The translations under genes and the position numbers were made by a program. Positions 29,480 to 38,823 of a stretch of DNA of 64,000 bases are shown here, piece by piece. Origin of the DNA: Moesziomyces globuligerus (taxonomy: Eukaryota > Basidiomycota > Ustilaginomycetes > Ustilaginales > Ustilaginaceae); the NCBI GenBank assembly GCA_030849465.1, contig JARVLF010000006.1, forward strand, positions 1,240,001-1,304,000. Reading direction: 5' to 3'. Within the stretch, counting starts at the first letter, position 1, and every line of letters starts with the position of its first letter. Under the pieces are notes generated by a model that was not told the origin of the DNA, searched no databases, and saw only the letters and a list, made by a program, of their open reading frames with translations.

Positions 29480-32400
29480 CTATGCAACGATAGGCAGGCG
29501 TTGAGACGGCGTCAGCGTGGATGGTGTTCCTGAGCCGCTCGTGTTCGAGTATCGGCGCGCCACCAGCGCTTCGTTGAACTCGATCCCAAGTCCTTGTTCC
29601 GCCTTGGCCTCGACGTGGAGCTGTCTCGGTTGGCTCTTGGGGCTCGGATGGCGCTCGACGTCGCGCGCCATCTGGTCGCGCGTCATCCGGCGCAGATCGC
29701 GACTATTGAAGCCGACCGACCGCGACCTTCGCAGCGCGACGGTCTGCTGGAACGAATCGAGCGGCGAGACGGCTCCGAGCTTGGGCATCGTCGTCGACGT
29801 TGTCATCGCCTGCGCCAGCTCGGGCGAGGCATCTCGACTCGCCTCGCGGTGGCGCAGCGACGAGTCGCGCGGCGGTGTGCGGATCTTGGGCGTGCCGGCA
29901 TAGTGCCGCCGTTCCCGCCACTGCGGCTGCAACGGCGACTCCTCCAGCCCCGCACGGCTCAGCAGCGTCCCATCCTCGGACAGCTGCTCGCGCATCCGCT
30001 GCGGCGGCACGGGGAACTCGAAATCAACCGCCAGCGACGACGCGATACTGTACGACGTATCCGGCCGCACTTCGCCCCTGCCCTTGCTGCCGAACGACGC
30101 CTCACCCGTCGTCTTGGGCGAAGCCGCGATCGACACTGCCGCGCCCTCAGCAGCTGGCACATCCATCGCCGTGTGGAACGAGGCCACACTGCCCGCAACA
30201 GAGCTGCGCCGCACCGACGCTCCGCTCGCACTCAGCAGCCCCGGGCTCGTGCCAGACCCTCGGCGCTCGGGCGCCTCCGGCACCTGCAGCCCCGTGCCGA
30301 ACAGCGGCGTCCTCGCCACCGGCACGCGTGCCGCTCGGCCCAACGTCTGCGTCGTCGGCGGTCGCGGTACGGCCTCGATCGGCTGCAAGCCCGCCAGCGC
30401 CAGTCGCGCCGCGAGCAGCGGATCGCTCTGCTTCTTCTTGGCGTACTTCTCCTGCAGATGCGCCTGGCGCCGTGCCTCCTTCTCCGCATGCCGCTGCTCG
30501 CGATCCAGCAGCTCGCGCTGCTTGGCCCGCGCCGCCTCCTCCGACGTCGCAAACGACCGCACCCTCGACGCTGCCTTCTGCACCGCCTCGGGTTGCGAGT
30601 CGACCGTCGAGGTCGCCGGCATGCCGACCACTTCCGCCGCCGAGGCCGCTGGAGCAGCTTGGGCTGCTGGAGCAGGCATGGCCGGCACCAGCGTCGGATT
30701 CCACTGCTCCGCGCTGCTCGTCTTCTTGCCAGAGACCGAGTTCGAGCGTCGTCGCAGCCGACCCGACGACAGGGCGGCTGCGCTGGTCGTCGTGCTGGCC
30801 CGACGATGCGCGCTCGTCAGCTGTGCGCGCGAGACCATCACCGCTTCGCCCGAGCTTCTGGCCTCGCTCACATTGCGACGGACCCGCTTCGAGGGTGCGC
30901 GCCCGAGTCGGATCGCCTCGTCCGTGCCGGCAGTCGTGCTTGTCGTCGGTGCCACGACGTGCTCTTCAGCCGCCGGCTCCGCGGCTTCCATCATCTTCCG
31001 ATCGTTGAACGCCGACAGCCTCGCGAAGCGCGGAGCGCCGAAGCGTGCCCCACTCGCCGCGGACGGAGCCTCCTGCTTCTCGGCCGAGGGCGCGCCTTCG
31101 TCGCTAGAGCGCTGGTCGGGGATGTCGCGGATCTCGGCATCGGAGCTCACCGAGGCCGGCGCATCCTGTGCGTCCGAGAGCTGCTGCAGCCTACGGCTGA
31201 GGTGCTCGTTGAGCGCCTTTTGACGCTGCGCCTCGCGCTCGCCGATGTCGACCTCGGTCGCGCCAGCGTCGGCCGTGGTCGGAGCGCTGAGCTCGGCTTT
31301 CTTGCGCAGCGTGTTGCTGCGCGAGAGCGTCGGCGCCTCGGTCGTCGGGAGCATTCGGTCCGCACCGCCGCCTCCGACCCAGTCGCGCACACGGCCCTTG
31401 CCGAGCGCCACGACCTCGGCACGTCGCGCTTGGCCGACCTCGGCCTCGAGCGCGCTGAGCGCATCCTCCGAGAGTCGGCTCTCGCTCCAGTGGCCGCTGC
31501 TGCGCGCAGTGAGGCGCGACGCCGTACTCGCCCTCCGGCCCTGCTGCACCGTCGCCTGGCTGTACGCCGAGCCCGTCGATCCGTCCCGACGATGCTGCCG
31601 GGTGAGGAAGGAATGCTGCGACCCGGCAGGACTCTTGGCTGGAAGCGGCCCGATCGAATCCGCCTCGCGCTCGGCACCCTCTCCAGCGCTAGCCTGCGTC
31701 GTCACGATCGACGGCCTTCGCCGATGGACGCTGGCGCGGATGGTGTCGGCCTGCGACGCCTCGGACATGGCCGTCGACGCAGCCGCCGACAGGGCCGAGA
31801 GGCTCTCGCGCTCGACCAGCGCGCGCACCGGTCGAAGTGTGCTCGAGCCCGACGAGTGGACGGAGGCGATCTCGTGCTTGGTGTCCGAGCGCGTCGTCGT
31901 CTGCGAGCTCGATCGCGGCTGCTCGGCATCCAGCTCGGAGCTTACCACCTCCTGCCCTGCCTCGTCGTCCTTGGTCGCGGCATCGTGGGCCGTGGTGCCG
32001 CCCGGAGCGCGGAAGAAGAGGCCGTCGGATGCGTCCAGATCGCGACTCTCGTCGGAGCTCTCCGTGTTGACGATGAGCTTGCGCAGCTTGAGCAGCGGCG
32101 TATCCGCCTCGCCTGCGCTGATCAGCGACCACGGACGGTCGACAGACAGCGAGGTGTCGGCCACGCTGGGAGCGCCAGAGGACATACGCTTGTTGGCAGC
32201 CGACGGCGACACGCCTGGCACGAGCTTGCGCTGGCCCGCTTCGGCACTGGGATTTCCGGCGTTCGAAGCACCAGCTGCAGACGGTGAGTCGCGCGACGGT
32301 GTGCTGGGCCGAACATCGATGCTGGGCAGAGAGGTATCCGCGTGGTTTGCCGAGCCGAGATCGAGGCCGAGGCCATGAGCCGAGTCCGTCTCTATTTGCG

Positions 32401-34381
32401 GTTGCCTTGATACCGTTGCGTCTGTCTGCGTGTTGAATGCGAGAATCGGGCTCATCCTCGCCTCTGTGTCAGAGCCGGCGAGCAGTGCAGGTTGCGCCAA
32501 CGGGGAGGAAGCGAGGCTGCCACCCACAGGCGACGAGACCGTCGGATCGACATCGAGTGCTCGGAACGTCTTTCCGTAGACAGGAGTGCTGGAGCTGCTG
32601 TCGATCTCCTCTTGTCTAACCTCGGGCGCAGGCTTGCGGCGAATGACGCTCTTGGAGCGCGTGATCTTGACGGGCACCTCGGCCGTCCTGGGTCGGGCGG
32701 GCGCATCGATGCTCGCTCGTCCCCTGCGTGCGGGAGCGGCCGCCGAGGCAGGGAAGACGTGGATGTCTCGCTGCTTCCAGCTCTCGATCTCGGGCGTCGT
32801 GGGCCTCGACTTGGCGTTATCGGTCGCGCTTCGTCCCAGCTTGAGTCTAGCGCGCAGAGACGGCCTGCGTGCATGATTTGAAGTTGGAGCGGGAGTGGTT
32901 TGCTCGGCGCTAATGTCGGAGATCGGCTGACTCTCGGACTGAGGAAGCGGCGGCGAAGCGGCGGCGCCGAACATGGTGCCGAACATCGAGAGGCTCTTGC
33001 TGCTCTTGCGGTGGCTGAGGCTGCGGCCCAGGCGACTCGGTCGTCGTTGCGGCACCGCGGCGTCCGCCGAAGTCGTGGCGGCCGGAGACGCCGTGGCCGG
33101 CGGCGAGCTTGAGTTGGCAGTGGAGGTTGCTAGCGAGGCGAGAGGGAGAGAACGGCTGGTCGAGTGCTTGGCCTGTCTCGGGCGCGTGACACCGAGGGGT
33201 TGCGACTGGGTGGAAGCGTCAGCAACAGCGGGAGGAGCACGAGACGGGAAAGCAAAGGCAGCGATATCGTCTCTCGTTGTCGCCGTCGCTGTGGAGGGTG
33301 CGCTTGCGCTGATTCGGTCGGCTCGAGCAGCGGTGGTCGCCGACGGCTGCGAAGGAGCGCGTGCATGGCTCTTCTGCTTTGGCGACGGTGGCGCGTCCGG
33401 ATCCTTCCAATCGGCGGAGATGACGGCGAGCGGAGGCGACGCTCTGTTGAGAGCCGATGCAGCGTCTCTGAGGGGTGGGACGGGCTCGACAGTGTTGGAG
33501 AAAGTGTGGGTCGTTGCGCTGCTGGATCCAGAGACCGACTTTCTGCGACCAAAGAGGCGAGCCAGACGGCTGGTGGGCTGAGCCGATTGAGGCGGCTGAT
33601 CTACGGCTGAGGGTAGGGAGGCGTCTGACTGCTTGCGCTCGACGTAGGGCAGCGGTGGCGAGATCGGAGGAGCAGTCTTGTCTGTGCGCGACGCGGTCGA
33701 GTCGTTAGACCCGGTGCGTCGACGCAAGCTGGGGCGTCGGAAGACAGCGCTACCCATGATGGATCTGTCGCGCTGAGAGCTGCTGGTGCCGGTGGAGGGA
33801 GCGGCAGGAGGGAAGTTTTGGCGCTGTTTTGTACTTCTCCTGCGTAGAAGCGATGCAGATGGTGGTGGCGCTTGTGCTGATGGAAGGGCCGAAGCAGAGG
33901 CGGAGGATGAGGGCCCAGCGAGGGTAGAGTTCGATGGAAGCGGGGAAGTTGAAGTGGATTTAGGAGGCAGGCCGAGCAGGCGGTCGTGCTGACTGGCCTG
34001 GGATGCGTGAAGCTCGGAGGGTATTGATACAGGCTCGTTGGCAAGCGCCGCTGCAGGAGAGGCGCGTTGGGACGCAGAGTGGCTGACGCTGTCAGAGTGA
34101 GAGGGAGCTTCGCCGATGCTCTGATCGTCGCTGGCCGAGTAGTGTGATGCCCTGTGTGCTGAGGATGATGGTGGGTAGAGGAGATGTTGTGGGGAGCTCG
34201 GTTGTGCGCGAGACTTGGCAGTGCGGGTCAAAGCGAAGCGATCGAGGGCTGAAGGAGAAGCGCGGGGTTTGGAAGACGAAGCGAGGGGAGCTGATCCATG
34301 GATCTGGTGGGGTTCTGTCGAAGGCGTCGTGGCCGACGGAACGCTAGGCGAAGCACGCCTGAGGAGCTCGGCGAAGGGCAT
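29480..34381 (-). CDS. Large Ser/Ala/Arg-rich protein of unknown function
   Basis: 1,633 residues from the ATG at 34381 (MPFAELLRRASPSV). I do not recognise it. Almost the whole chain is low-complexity, rich in Ser, Ala, Thr, Pro and Arg, with many RRxS/RxxS sites (LLRRRSTKQ, RRPSLRRRTGS, RKSSKSLSMFG) that would suit basophilic kinases. A short, highly charged helix lies near residues 1,280-1,320 (KQRELLDREQRHAEKEARRQ, LQEKYAKKKQ). A more ordered-looking C-terminal part contains VDFEFPVPPQRMREQL near residue 1,460, RRSRSVGFNSRDLRRMTRDQ near 1,560 and LGIEFNEALVARRYSN near 1,600. No signal peptide or membrane span is seen. The single frame of nearly 5 kb without a stop on such GC-rich DNA is strong evidence that it is a real gene; the C-terminal blocks are the best handle for homology. 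Confidence 0.78.
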   Translation of the reverse strand: MPFAELLRRASPSVPSATTPSTEPHQIHGSAPLASSSKPRASPSALDRFALTRTAKSRAQPSSPQHLLYPPSSSAHRASHYSASDDQSIGEAPSHSDSVSHSASQRASPAAALANEPVSIPSELHASQASQHDRLLGLPPKSTSTSPLPSNSTLAGPSSSASASALPSAQAPPPSASLLRRRSTKQRQNFPPAAPSTGTSSSQRDRSIMGSAVFRRPSLRRRTGSNDSTASRTDKTAPPISPPLPYVERKQSDASLPSAVDQPPQSAQPTSRLARLFGRRKSVSGSSSATTHTFSNTVEPVPPLRDAASALNRASPPLAVISADWKDPDAPPSPKQKSHARAPSQPSATTAARADRISASAPSTATATTRDDIAAFAFPSRAPPAVADASTQSQPLGVTRPRQAKHSTSRSLPLASLATSTANSSSPPATASPAATTSADAAVPQRRPSRLGRSLSHRKSSKSLSMFGTMFGAAASPPLPQSESQPISDISAEQTTPAPTSNHARRPSLRARLKLGRSATDNAKSRPTTPEIESWKQRDIHVFPASAAAPARRGRASIDAPARPRTAEVPVKITRSKSVIRRKPAPEVRQEEIDSSSSTPVYGKTFRALDVDPTVSSPVGGSLASSPLAQPALLAGSDTEARMSPILAFNTQTDATVSRQPQIETDSAHGLGLDLGSANHADTSLPSIDVRPSTPSRDSPSAAGASNAGNPSAEAGQRKLVPGVSPSAANKRMSSGAPSVADTSLSVDRPWSLISAGEADTPLLKLRKLIVNTESSDESRDLDASDGLFFRAPGGTTAHDAATKDDEAGQEVVSSELDAEQPRSSSQTTTRSDTKHEIASVHSSGSSTLRPVRALVERESLSALSAAASTAMSEASQADTIRASVHRRRPSIVTTQASAGEGAEREADSIGPLPAKSPAGSQHSFLTRQHRRDGSTGSAYSQATVQQGRRASTASRLTARSSGHWSESRLSEDALSALEAEVGQARRAEVVALGKGRVRDWVGGGGADRMLPTTEAPTLSRSNTLRKKAELSAPTTADAGATEVDIGEREAQRQKALNEHLSRRLQQLSDAQDAPASVSSDAEIRDIPDQRSSDEGAPSAEKQEAPSAASGARFGAPRFARLSAFNDRKMMEAAEPAAEEHVVAPTTSTTAGTDEAIRLGRAPSKRVRRNVSEARSSGEAVMVSRAQLTSAHRRASTTTSAAALSSGRLRRRSNSVSGKKTSSAEQWNPTLVPAMPAPAAQAAPAASAAEVVGMPATSTVDSQPEAVQKAASRVRSFATSEEAARAKQRELLDREQRHAEKEARRQAHLQEKYAKKKQSDPLLAARLALAGLQPIEAVPRPPTTQTLGRAARVPVARTPLFGTGLQVPEAPERRGSGTSPGLLSASGASVRRSSVAGSVASFHTAMDVPAAEGAAVSIAASPKTTGEASFGSKGRGEVRPDTSYSIASSLAVDFEFPVPPQRMREQLSEDGTLLSRAGLEESPLQPQWRERRHYAGTPKIRTPPRDSSLRHREASRDASPELAQAMTTSTTMPKLGAVSPLDSFQQTVALRRSRSVGFNSRDLRRMTRDQMARDVERHPSPKSQPRQLHVEAKAEQGLGIEFNEALVARRYSNTSGSGTPSTLTPSQRLPIVA

Positions 34382-35960
34382 GGTGATCGTCGTAAGCGAG
34401 AGGAAACGTGCAAGACACGGGCGGGTCAAAGCATGCTGGACTGCGCTGGAGTAAAGCGGGAGAAGAGAATGGTGAGGGTCGCGCGCGTTGTATCGTGGCG
34501 TCGCTACTAGCGTGTTGGAAAGAGGCGTTTCGAAGGCGGCGGCTAGGCGAGGGCTGAAGAGATCGGAGTGTATGGCAGCGGATGGTGGAGACGTTGTTGT
34601 CGCCGGAAGCGGTGGTGCAGTCGATGAGGATGAGGAGGCAAGACGCTCTACAGTACCACGGTGAAAGGGATCTGCGGTACCTTGGTTCCGACCAGAGGGG
34701 GAGGGGGGGCGGAGGTTTCAGCTTGACGATCCGCTTGGGCAAAAAAATTGAGCCGGATGAAGTGAGACAGAGCGTGCGTAGGTGAAAGCAGCAAGCGAGG
34801 GTTGATGGTGTCAAAAGCAACAGCGGTGCAAGTTGCAGCCTGTGCGTCCGACGCGGGGGGAGGCAGCCGTGTGCAGCAGCAGCTTTCAAGCGCTCTGGCA
34901 GCGGCCCAAGTGGAGTTGGACAGCTCTTTACGCTGTCGCTGTGACTGTGACTGCTGGCACATGGGCCGCCCTCGCCCATCTGCTTCGGCACCACAGCCGC
35001 GGAACCCTGCTGAGCGGCTTCTTCAGGCACACTGCGCTCGCCAAGGCACCAAAGGGCCCAACGCCTAGCTGTCTCAGATTTTCAAAAGGAGTTTTCATGC
35101 TTTCTTGCCTTGTCTTGCGCGTTCCCCTTCACTCAACGCGACCGCATCCTTGTCGAGCCCCTTTTTTTTTCCTCCTCCTGCCTCGCGTTGCGCGCTGCTG
35201 CCTTCCGAACGTCTGCTGTCACCGTTGGATCCTTCCTGGTGGTTTGCTGGTGAGACAGGGTCCATCCAATGTCGAACTTGGCCCTGACTTCCCCCTTGGC
35301 CAGAAAAACTCTTCGCTCCCCCTGCAAACCGCAATCCGAGTGCGAAGATTAGCCGCGGTGCTGCTCGTGCCGACGCAAACAGCAGAGGAGCCGATTCGGT
35401 CGTATTCATAATATGTAGCACCGGTCAAGTCGGTCGAACGCAATCTTGCGTTGTGCATCGAACTCGGGCGTGTGCAGCGCGAGGCGTGCAACGGCGACCT
35501 TTGATCAAGGGTGTCAGCAGCCACCGCATCCGGTGTACGGCTCGAGCACGCGGCGTAAGGCAAGGTGAAGCCGCGACTCACCAAGCTGTGCGGAGTATCA
35601 AAAATTTCCAGGGCATGGGCGAGACTGTGCAGGCGCAGAACGCAGAGAACCGAAAATTGCGCCCGTTGGACCGGCGCCGACTGTCGGCGTATTCCATCAT
35701 GCTAAGCGCCTCCCCCCGCCCTCGCCAATCGAGCCAGCCCTTCAGCCCCGCCCTTTGTGCCCCTCTTGCTTACGATCGGCCCGATCCACACAATGCAGCA
35801 ACACAACCTCACCTTCACACCCTCGTGGAAAAGCAAAAGGAACGCAGCCTAATATTTAGATGATTGAAAGAGAGAGGCGAAGGGTCATCGATACAGTCAC
35901 AGACGCTCACTCTGCGCACACGGCTCGCTCGACGCGCGCACGGGAGCGGTCTGCAACGCT
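34382..35960. other. 1.6-kb intergenic region
   Basis: Upstream of the 29480-34381 gene and downstream of KGD2. It contains a G-rich patch (about 34696-34716) and a T/CT tract (about 35160-35180). Short frames on both strands have no recognisable product. Confidence 0.45.
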
Positions 35961-37583
35961 CTAGAGGAGCATGCTGGGCATGTCCTCGATGTACTGCTTG
36001 AGCTTGACGAGGAAGGTGACCGCCTCGCGTCCGTCGAGCAGGCGGTGGTCGTAGGTGAGCGCGACGACCATGATGGGGCGGATCTCGACCTTGCCGTTGA
36101 CCACCCACGCCTTGTCCTTGACCGCGTGCATGCCCAGGATCGCCGAGCCGGGCAGGTTGAGGATGGGCGTGCCAAAGAGCGAGCCAAACACGCCGCCGTT
36201 GCTGATGGTAAACGTGCCGCCGCTCATGTCCTCAAGCGTGAGCTTGTTGTCGCGCGCCTTCTTGCCCAGATCGGCGATGGCCTGCTCGATCTCGAGCAGC
36301 GACATGCTCTCGAGGTTGCGCACCACGGGCGTCACCAGCCCCTTGTCCGTCGACACGGCCACCGAGAGGTCCACAAAGTCGCGGTACACAATCGTGTCAC
36401 CCAGACCGGCGCCCTCGATGCTCGCGTTGGCCGCAGGTACGTCCTTGAGCGCCATGGCCGACGCCTTGGCAAACGCCGACATGAAGCCGAGCTTGACGCC
36501 CTTCTCCTTGAGGATGCGGTCCTTGTGGCGCGCACGGAACGCCATGAGGTTCGACATGTCGATCTCGTTGAACGTCGTCAGCGACGCCGCCGTGTTCTGC
36601 GACTGCTTCAGGCGCTCAGCGATCCTCAGACGCATGCGCGACATCTTGACCCGGTTCTCCTCCCGGCTGCCCGCCGCCGGTTTTGGCGCCGACGACGACG
36701 AGGAGGAGGAAGAGCCGGAGGAGGACGAAGACGAGGACGACGAGCTCGAGGGCTTCGACGGCGGAGGCGTCGACACGGCAGGCGAGGGGCGCGACTCGGG
36801 GTCAGCCGAGGGCGCGGGCTTCTTGTCGTCGCCCTTCTTCTCGGGCTGCTTGGACTCGTCCTTCTTGGGCTTGGACTCCTCCTTGGGCTTGGACTCCTTC
36901 TTGTCCTCCTTCGTCTCCTGCTTCTTTTCGCCGCCGGAGCTGGCGCCGCCGGAGGGAGCCTCACCGGGCTCGAGCTTGAAGAGGTCCTTGCCCACCTCGA
37001 CGGTGTCCTCCTCGTTGGCGAACACCTCGACGATGGTGCCGGACTGGGGTGCGTTCACCGAGACGTCGATCTGTAAGGGGCGGGCGGGCGTGCGGTCATG
37101 GTACGAGGTGAAGCGTGACGATCAGTGACAATTCGGAATGCAGCCGCGCAGCGGTTATGACACTCACCTTGTCGGTCTCGATGGTAGCGACCTCCTCGTC
37201 GGCCTGGACAAAGTCGCCGACCTTCTTGTTCCACTGCTTGAGCGTGCCCTCGGTGATGGACTCGGCCATCTGGGGCACCTTGACGACCTCCTTGCGGGTG
37301 GCGGAAGACGAGAAATTCCTGCATGTGGTGGGATCAGAAGCGAGGTCAATCGTCGAACTCGTTTGGATTGCGTGAGCGCGGATTGGCGGGGCTGCGGTGT
37401 CACTTACCTCTGGACGGGGAGAGCGGTCATGTTGTGGGCGCCGATGGCGAGAGCCTTGTTGGCGGTGGACGTGATGAGGGTCCTGCGTGCGACGGCGGGG
37501 GTGACCATGCGCACGGAGCCGGTGCGCAGAGCGAGCGACCTAGCGGCCCTGGAGCCGGACTGGGCGACGGATCGAGAGAACAT
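35961..37583 (-). CDS. KGD2: Dihydrolipoyllysine succinyltransferase, E2 of 2-oxoglutarate dehydrogenase
   Basis: Transfers the succinyl group from lipoyl-lysine to CoA in the mitochondrial TCA cycle. Exons are 37583-37408, 37318-37168 and 37070-35961 (478 residues); introns have GTAAGT and GTGAGT donors and CAG acceptors. The N-terminal about 60 residues are a presequence rich in Arg/Ser/Ala ([19 protein letters not shown]). The lipoyl domain spans about 62-145 ([18 protein letters not shown]; lipoyl Lys109 in EVATIETDK, the last codon of exon 2). A Lys/Glu/Pro/Ser linker ([19 protein letters not shown]) replaces a subunit-binding domain, as in yeast Kgd2. The catalytic domain begins near 235 ([20 protein letters not shown]) and ends in [12 protein letters not shown] with catalytic His451 and Asp455. 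Start ATG 37583 fits the presequence. Confidence 0.96.
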
Positions 37584-38823
37584 GGTGGGACGGATTGCGA
37601 CGCCAGACGGATCGAGGGGAAAGGTGAGGGGGAGAAATCCAGAAGCGCCGAAGCGAATGTCGTCGATACGCGGATTGCGATGCTGTTGACGACGGGAAAA
37701 GGATGGTGACGAAAGGGTGTTGTGGAGGAGGAGGAGCGAAGAAGGGGAGGGGAGGTGATGAGGACAATCCACTCGACTAGCGACGATCCTGCCGCGGTCA
37801 CGGTCCACACAGCGCTCCTTCGCCCGAGAGAGCCCAGTCGCGAAGAATTTGGCAGTTTGCCAAGGGGCGGAAAGGCGCTCTGGGACAGCCAGGCTCGGCA
37901 TGTTGGGTGTGTTCGGGCCAGCCAAAGCAAAATCCACCTCCCACTCGGACTCTGGCAGGGGGCATGACGACGGCGGCTGGCTCGGTCAGCACAGTCACAA
38001 GTGCGCCTGCGCAAAAATCGAGACGAAAATGGCAAAGGCGCCGTGCTGTGCTTCTCGTGACGCAGGTGGAGATATTCGGAGCCAGAGCCCGCGAGCGCAA
38101 AGTTGAAATGGCATCGAATCGCAGCGCTGCAAATTTCGATGCGCCTCCCCTCTGCCCTGCCGTGCCCTGCCGTGCCCTGCCGTGCCCTGCCTCACCCGCA
38201 ATTCGAACTCGCACGGAGGCACTTGCTTGCCAGCCATGCGAGCCATGCAGGCCTGGATCGGGCCGCGTTGACCGGCTGCTCGAGCCCAACTCTGACCGGA
38301 AGCCCACGATCGCGATCCCAGCCGATCCAGGTCTCCATCTCAAACTCATTCCTTGTACATCTGTACACAGACCTTTGCGAGTCGATCTGGCCCCCCCTTT
38401 CAACGTCTGAGCGAGAGGCAGTGATGGCGATAGCATGCGCACGCATGCGTACGCATGAGTCACGCACCCCATGCACTTAGGGCTTGCGGCGGACGCAAGC
38501 CCACTCGGACACCTGTTGGTGCTGGTGCCAGCCCGGCGGATCTTTCCGCGGCAGCGGCAGTGACGGAAGTTCAATGTCCCGGTCACGCTCGCCCGCCCTG
38601 GCTTCCACCTCCTCACTCCCTGATACTTCCGACCGAATTCACCGGTGCCCTCACCCGTCCCTATGCCACCGCGTGACCATCCACAGCCAGTCAGTCTCCT
38701 CATCCTCGACTCAATCATCACAGACACGTCTCCGAAGCATGAGTGTAGGGGCAAACTAGAATTACCGAGTCTCCTCGAGACCGCGACTCCACGCCCGTCG
38801 CAGCAAACGTGTGCTGTTTTTTT
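37584..38823. other. 1.2-kb intergenic region with short tandem repeats
   Basis: Upstream of KGD2 and downstream of the Ras GEF. Contains a 10-bp tandem repeat (CGTGCCCTGC, 38151-38190), an ACGCATGCGT palindrome at 38441-38450 and a TGAGTCA at 38456-38462. No coding frame supported. Confidence 0.5.
38151..38190. repeat. CGTGCCCTGC tandem repeat
   Basis: Three exact 10-bp units (38161, 38171, 38181) preceded by one diverged unit (TCTGCCCTGC at 38151). Non-coding; function unknown. Confidence 0.8.

Noticed and set aside
29594..32287. 897-codon plus-strand frame opposite the Ser-rich giant
   Set aside because: Arg/His-rich antisense shadow produced by biased codon use of the minus-strand gene.
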